In this document: piece by piece, positions 39,401 through 41,047 of the stretch
Position numbering within the stretch: the first letter of the stretch is position 1
How the letters are laid out: every line of letters begins with the position of its first letter
The notes under the pieces: model-generated
What the model was told of the DNA's origin: nothing
Seen by the model: only the letters and a program-made list of their open reading frames with translations
Database searches by the model: none
Position numbers and translations under genes: made by a program
Assembly: GCA_003427395.1 (NCBI GenBank)
Contig: BFEA01000293.1
Coordinates: 983,596 to 1,024,642, forward strand
Length of the DNA stretch: 41,047 nucleotides
Reading direction: 5' to 3'
Origin: Chara braunii
Lineage: Eukaryota > Streptophyta > Charophyceae > Charales > Characeae

Positions 39401-39569
39401 GATGGTGGGATATCACGCGTCCTACTGGTGAGGGGTCTAGCTGGTAGGATAGGAATAGGGTATAGCAGCAGCGAAGATGATGGCTCTGCTGCAGTGAGTC
39501 TTGCCGGAGTGGGGTACAGGGGATTGATTGGCGGTGTTTGGGTCCTTTTCTAAATTGTGCATAAACAGT
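39401..39569 (+). repeat. R1 leader, second unit, left of foldback
   Basis: GGTGGGATATCACGCGTCCTAC, GTCTAGCTGGTAGGATAGG and TCTTGCCGGAGTGGGG match the leader at 39957. It is interrupted by the foldback element. Confidence 0.65.
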
Positions 39570-39901
39570 CATTTCGTCAAAATAGACATATTTTATTTTT
39601 TGAACGAAATTGAAACCGAGTTTTTTGGCCGAAAACTCGTCAAAATTTGTTGTTTCTGAGGGCCCGGCGTTTGTAAAACGTTGGATCCCCTGGCTGTACA
39701 TGGACCTAGCTTGAGACCAGATACCTCGGGGCAGTCCTGCCTGGAGGTGCCTGGTCTCAAGCTAGGCCCATGTACAACCAGGGGGTCCAGCGTTTGTAAA
39801 ATGCTGGACCCTCAGGAACAACAAATTTTGACGAGTTTTCAGCAAAAAGACTCTGTTTCAATTTCGTTCAAAAAATAAAAAATGTACATTTTGACGAAAT
39901 G
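39570..39901. mobile_element. 332-bp foldback element with 158-bp arms
   Basis: Left arm 39570-39727 and right arm 39744-39901 are near-perfect reverse complements around a 16-base loop, which itself can pair GGCAG/CTGCC. Outer ends are CATTTCGTCAAAAT and ATTTTGACGAAATG. Each arm also holds a small hairpin (CGTTTGTAAAACG on the left). No ORF. Confidence 0.85.
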
Positions 39902-40330
39902 ATCGTTATATCTTCTTGTTTCAAAAAAAGGGTGGGTGGGGTCTTCAAAAAAAGATGGTGGGATATCAAGCGTCCTACTAGTGAGGTGGGTAGCTGGTAG
40001 GATGAAAATAGGGTACAGCAGCAGCGGAGATGGTGACTTTGTTGCAGTAAGTCTTGCTGGAGTGAGGTAAAGAGGATTGAGGGGGGGGGTCTGAGTCGTT
40101 TTCTGAAGTTTTCCCTATTTCTGAGGTTTGTCGTAGTAATTTCCTAAGGAGCCCCAATTTTTTCTTAGCCAAGGCCAAGTAATGGCCTCGGTATCTCAAC
40201 TTTCAAAATTCTATGTAAATTTTCATATGGGACGCTGGACCCGGTTCCCAGCACGTTCTGCTCCCCACGAATAGATTGGAGCCTTGTTCCCATTAAAAAA
40301 ATAAAAATAAAATAAAATAAATAAAAAACA
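39902..40330 (+). repeat. R1 leader and 3' tail
   Basis: A leader (GGTGGGATATCAAGCGTCCTAC at 39957), GCCAAGTAATGGCCT, and the tail GGGACGCTGGACCCGG (40229) end in an A-rich stretch (40295-40330). Confidence 0.7.
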
Positions 40331-40360
40331 ATAGTTAGGCTTAAACCACTAGTACCTCTG

Positions 40361-40716
40361 CCAGTGTTGGGAAATTACGAGTTCTTGCCAGTTCCCTAAG
40401 AAATCGGGAGTCCCACCAAGCTCGGCATCGATTCCCAAATACGATTAAAAATTGATTTTTTTTTATTTTTTGGGCGCTCGTTTTCGGACAAGGTCGGACC
40501 CGTTTTCTATCCTCGACAGTGGGCGCGCTGTGGAAACACTACCGGGTCCTACCGGGCAGGGTTCCGGCGTGGCAGGTCGGCCGTTTGCTGCTCTGCGGTC
40601 GTTGGTTCATCCTGAGAGACTAGACGTGCCTTCGCGGGCGACCAGTTTCAGTCGACGTGCAAAGGATTGCCAACTGCGGACGTCCCCGTGTAGGGTTCTC
40701 TGTCGGCTGTCATCGC

Positions 40717-40720
<4 letters not shown>
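40361..40720 (+). mobile_element. possible hAT-type transposon end
   Basis: CAGTGTTGGGAAATTACGAG at 40361 resembles the terminal inverted repeat of many hAT elements, which often begin CAGTGTTGG. No transposase coding and no partner end were found, so the element would have to continue outside the window or be a fragment. Confidence 0.3.
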
Positions 40721-40806
<86 letters not shown>

Positions 40807-40850
40807 GTCTTTCTCTCTCTGTCTTTCTCTCTCTCTGTCTCTCTCTCTCA
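40721..40850. repeat. (CT)n microsatellite with TTT/GT interruptions
   Basis: CT repeat with regularly spaced CTTTCTCT and CTGTCTTT variants toward its right end. Confidence 0.95.
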
Positions 40851-41000
40851 CTTTCTGGCTTTCTCTGCCCTTATCGAAATGTAAGGACCACACACTATGT
40901 GCTTGTCATCGAATGTTGCAACAAAAGAGCGCGGGCGGTAGACCAACTGTGGTCGACGACCACCCCCCACCCCTCGCCGGCGATGTTTATACGTACAAAG

Positions 41001-41047
41001 GTGGGTGGGGGTGGGGGTGGGGGGGGGGGGGGGGGGGGGAGAGAGAG
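41001..41047 (+). repeat. G-run low-complexity sequence
   Basis: GGTGGGTGGGGGTGGGGGTGG followed by a long G homopolymer and GAGAGAG at the window end. It could form G-quadruplexes. Confidence 0.85.

Overview
The window looks like an intergenic, transposon-packed stretch of a eukaryotic nuclear genome, most likely from the plant lineage. The evidence is long microsatellites, Ty3/gypsy retrotransposons primed by an initiator-Met-like PBS, L1-type LINE pseudogenes with a C-terminal zinc-binding segment, tRNA-derived SINEs and foldback elements. The protein style reminds me of charophyte algae such as Chara, but that is memory, not something I could test. I found no convincing complete host gene. 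One short candidate exon lies at 37566-37636.

Layout. 1-2961: a minus-strand LINE pseudogene split by a 1.8-kb composite insertion made of a tandem array plus a tRNA-headed SINE. 2962-6952: the 3' half of a gypsy element on the plus strand (half A). 7031-11263: the 5' half of a related element on the minus strand (half C). A and C break at the same point in RNase H, so they may be one inverted element. 11264-13163: AT-rich DNA, a diverged copy of a dispersed repeat (called R1 here) and a palindromic mini-element. 13330-17890: an R1 copy split by a 3.3-kb minus-strand LINE (14024-17301) with a perfect 15-bp target-site duplication. 17898-19004: SINE copies, two arms of which form a 299-bp inverted repeat. 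19017-32875: element B, a nearly 14-kb minus-strand gypsy element with two LTRs of about 2.7 kb. 32876-41047: SINE, R1 tails, poly(A) tracts, microsatellites, a 79-bp-TIR element, a 158-bp-arm foldback, and a hAT-like end.

The most interesting system is the gypsy lineage shared by A, B and C. It reads LTR (with an internal ORF) - PBS - gag - CCHC - protease - RT - RNase H - PHD finger - integrase - ORF3 (very acidic) - ORF4 - LTR. In both A and B, pol overlaps ORF3 by ATGA, and ORF3 overlaps ORF4 by 50 nt in the +1 frame. All copies carry stops and frameshifts, so none looks autonomous. The conserved layout nevertheless suggests the ancestor expressed these extra proteins. The functions of ORF3, ORF4 and the LTR ORF are not recognisable.

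All comparisons are by eye within the window. No database search was possible.
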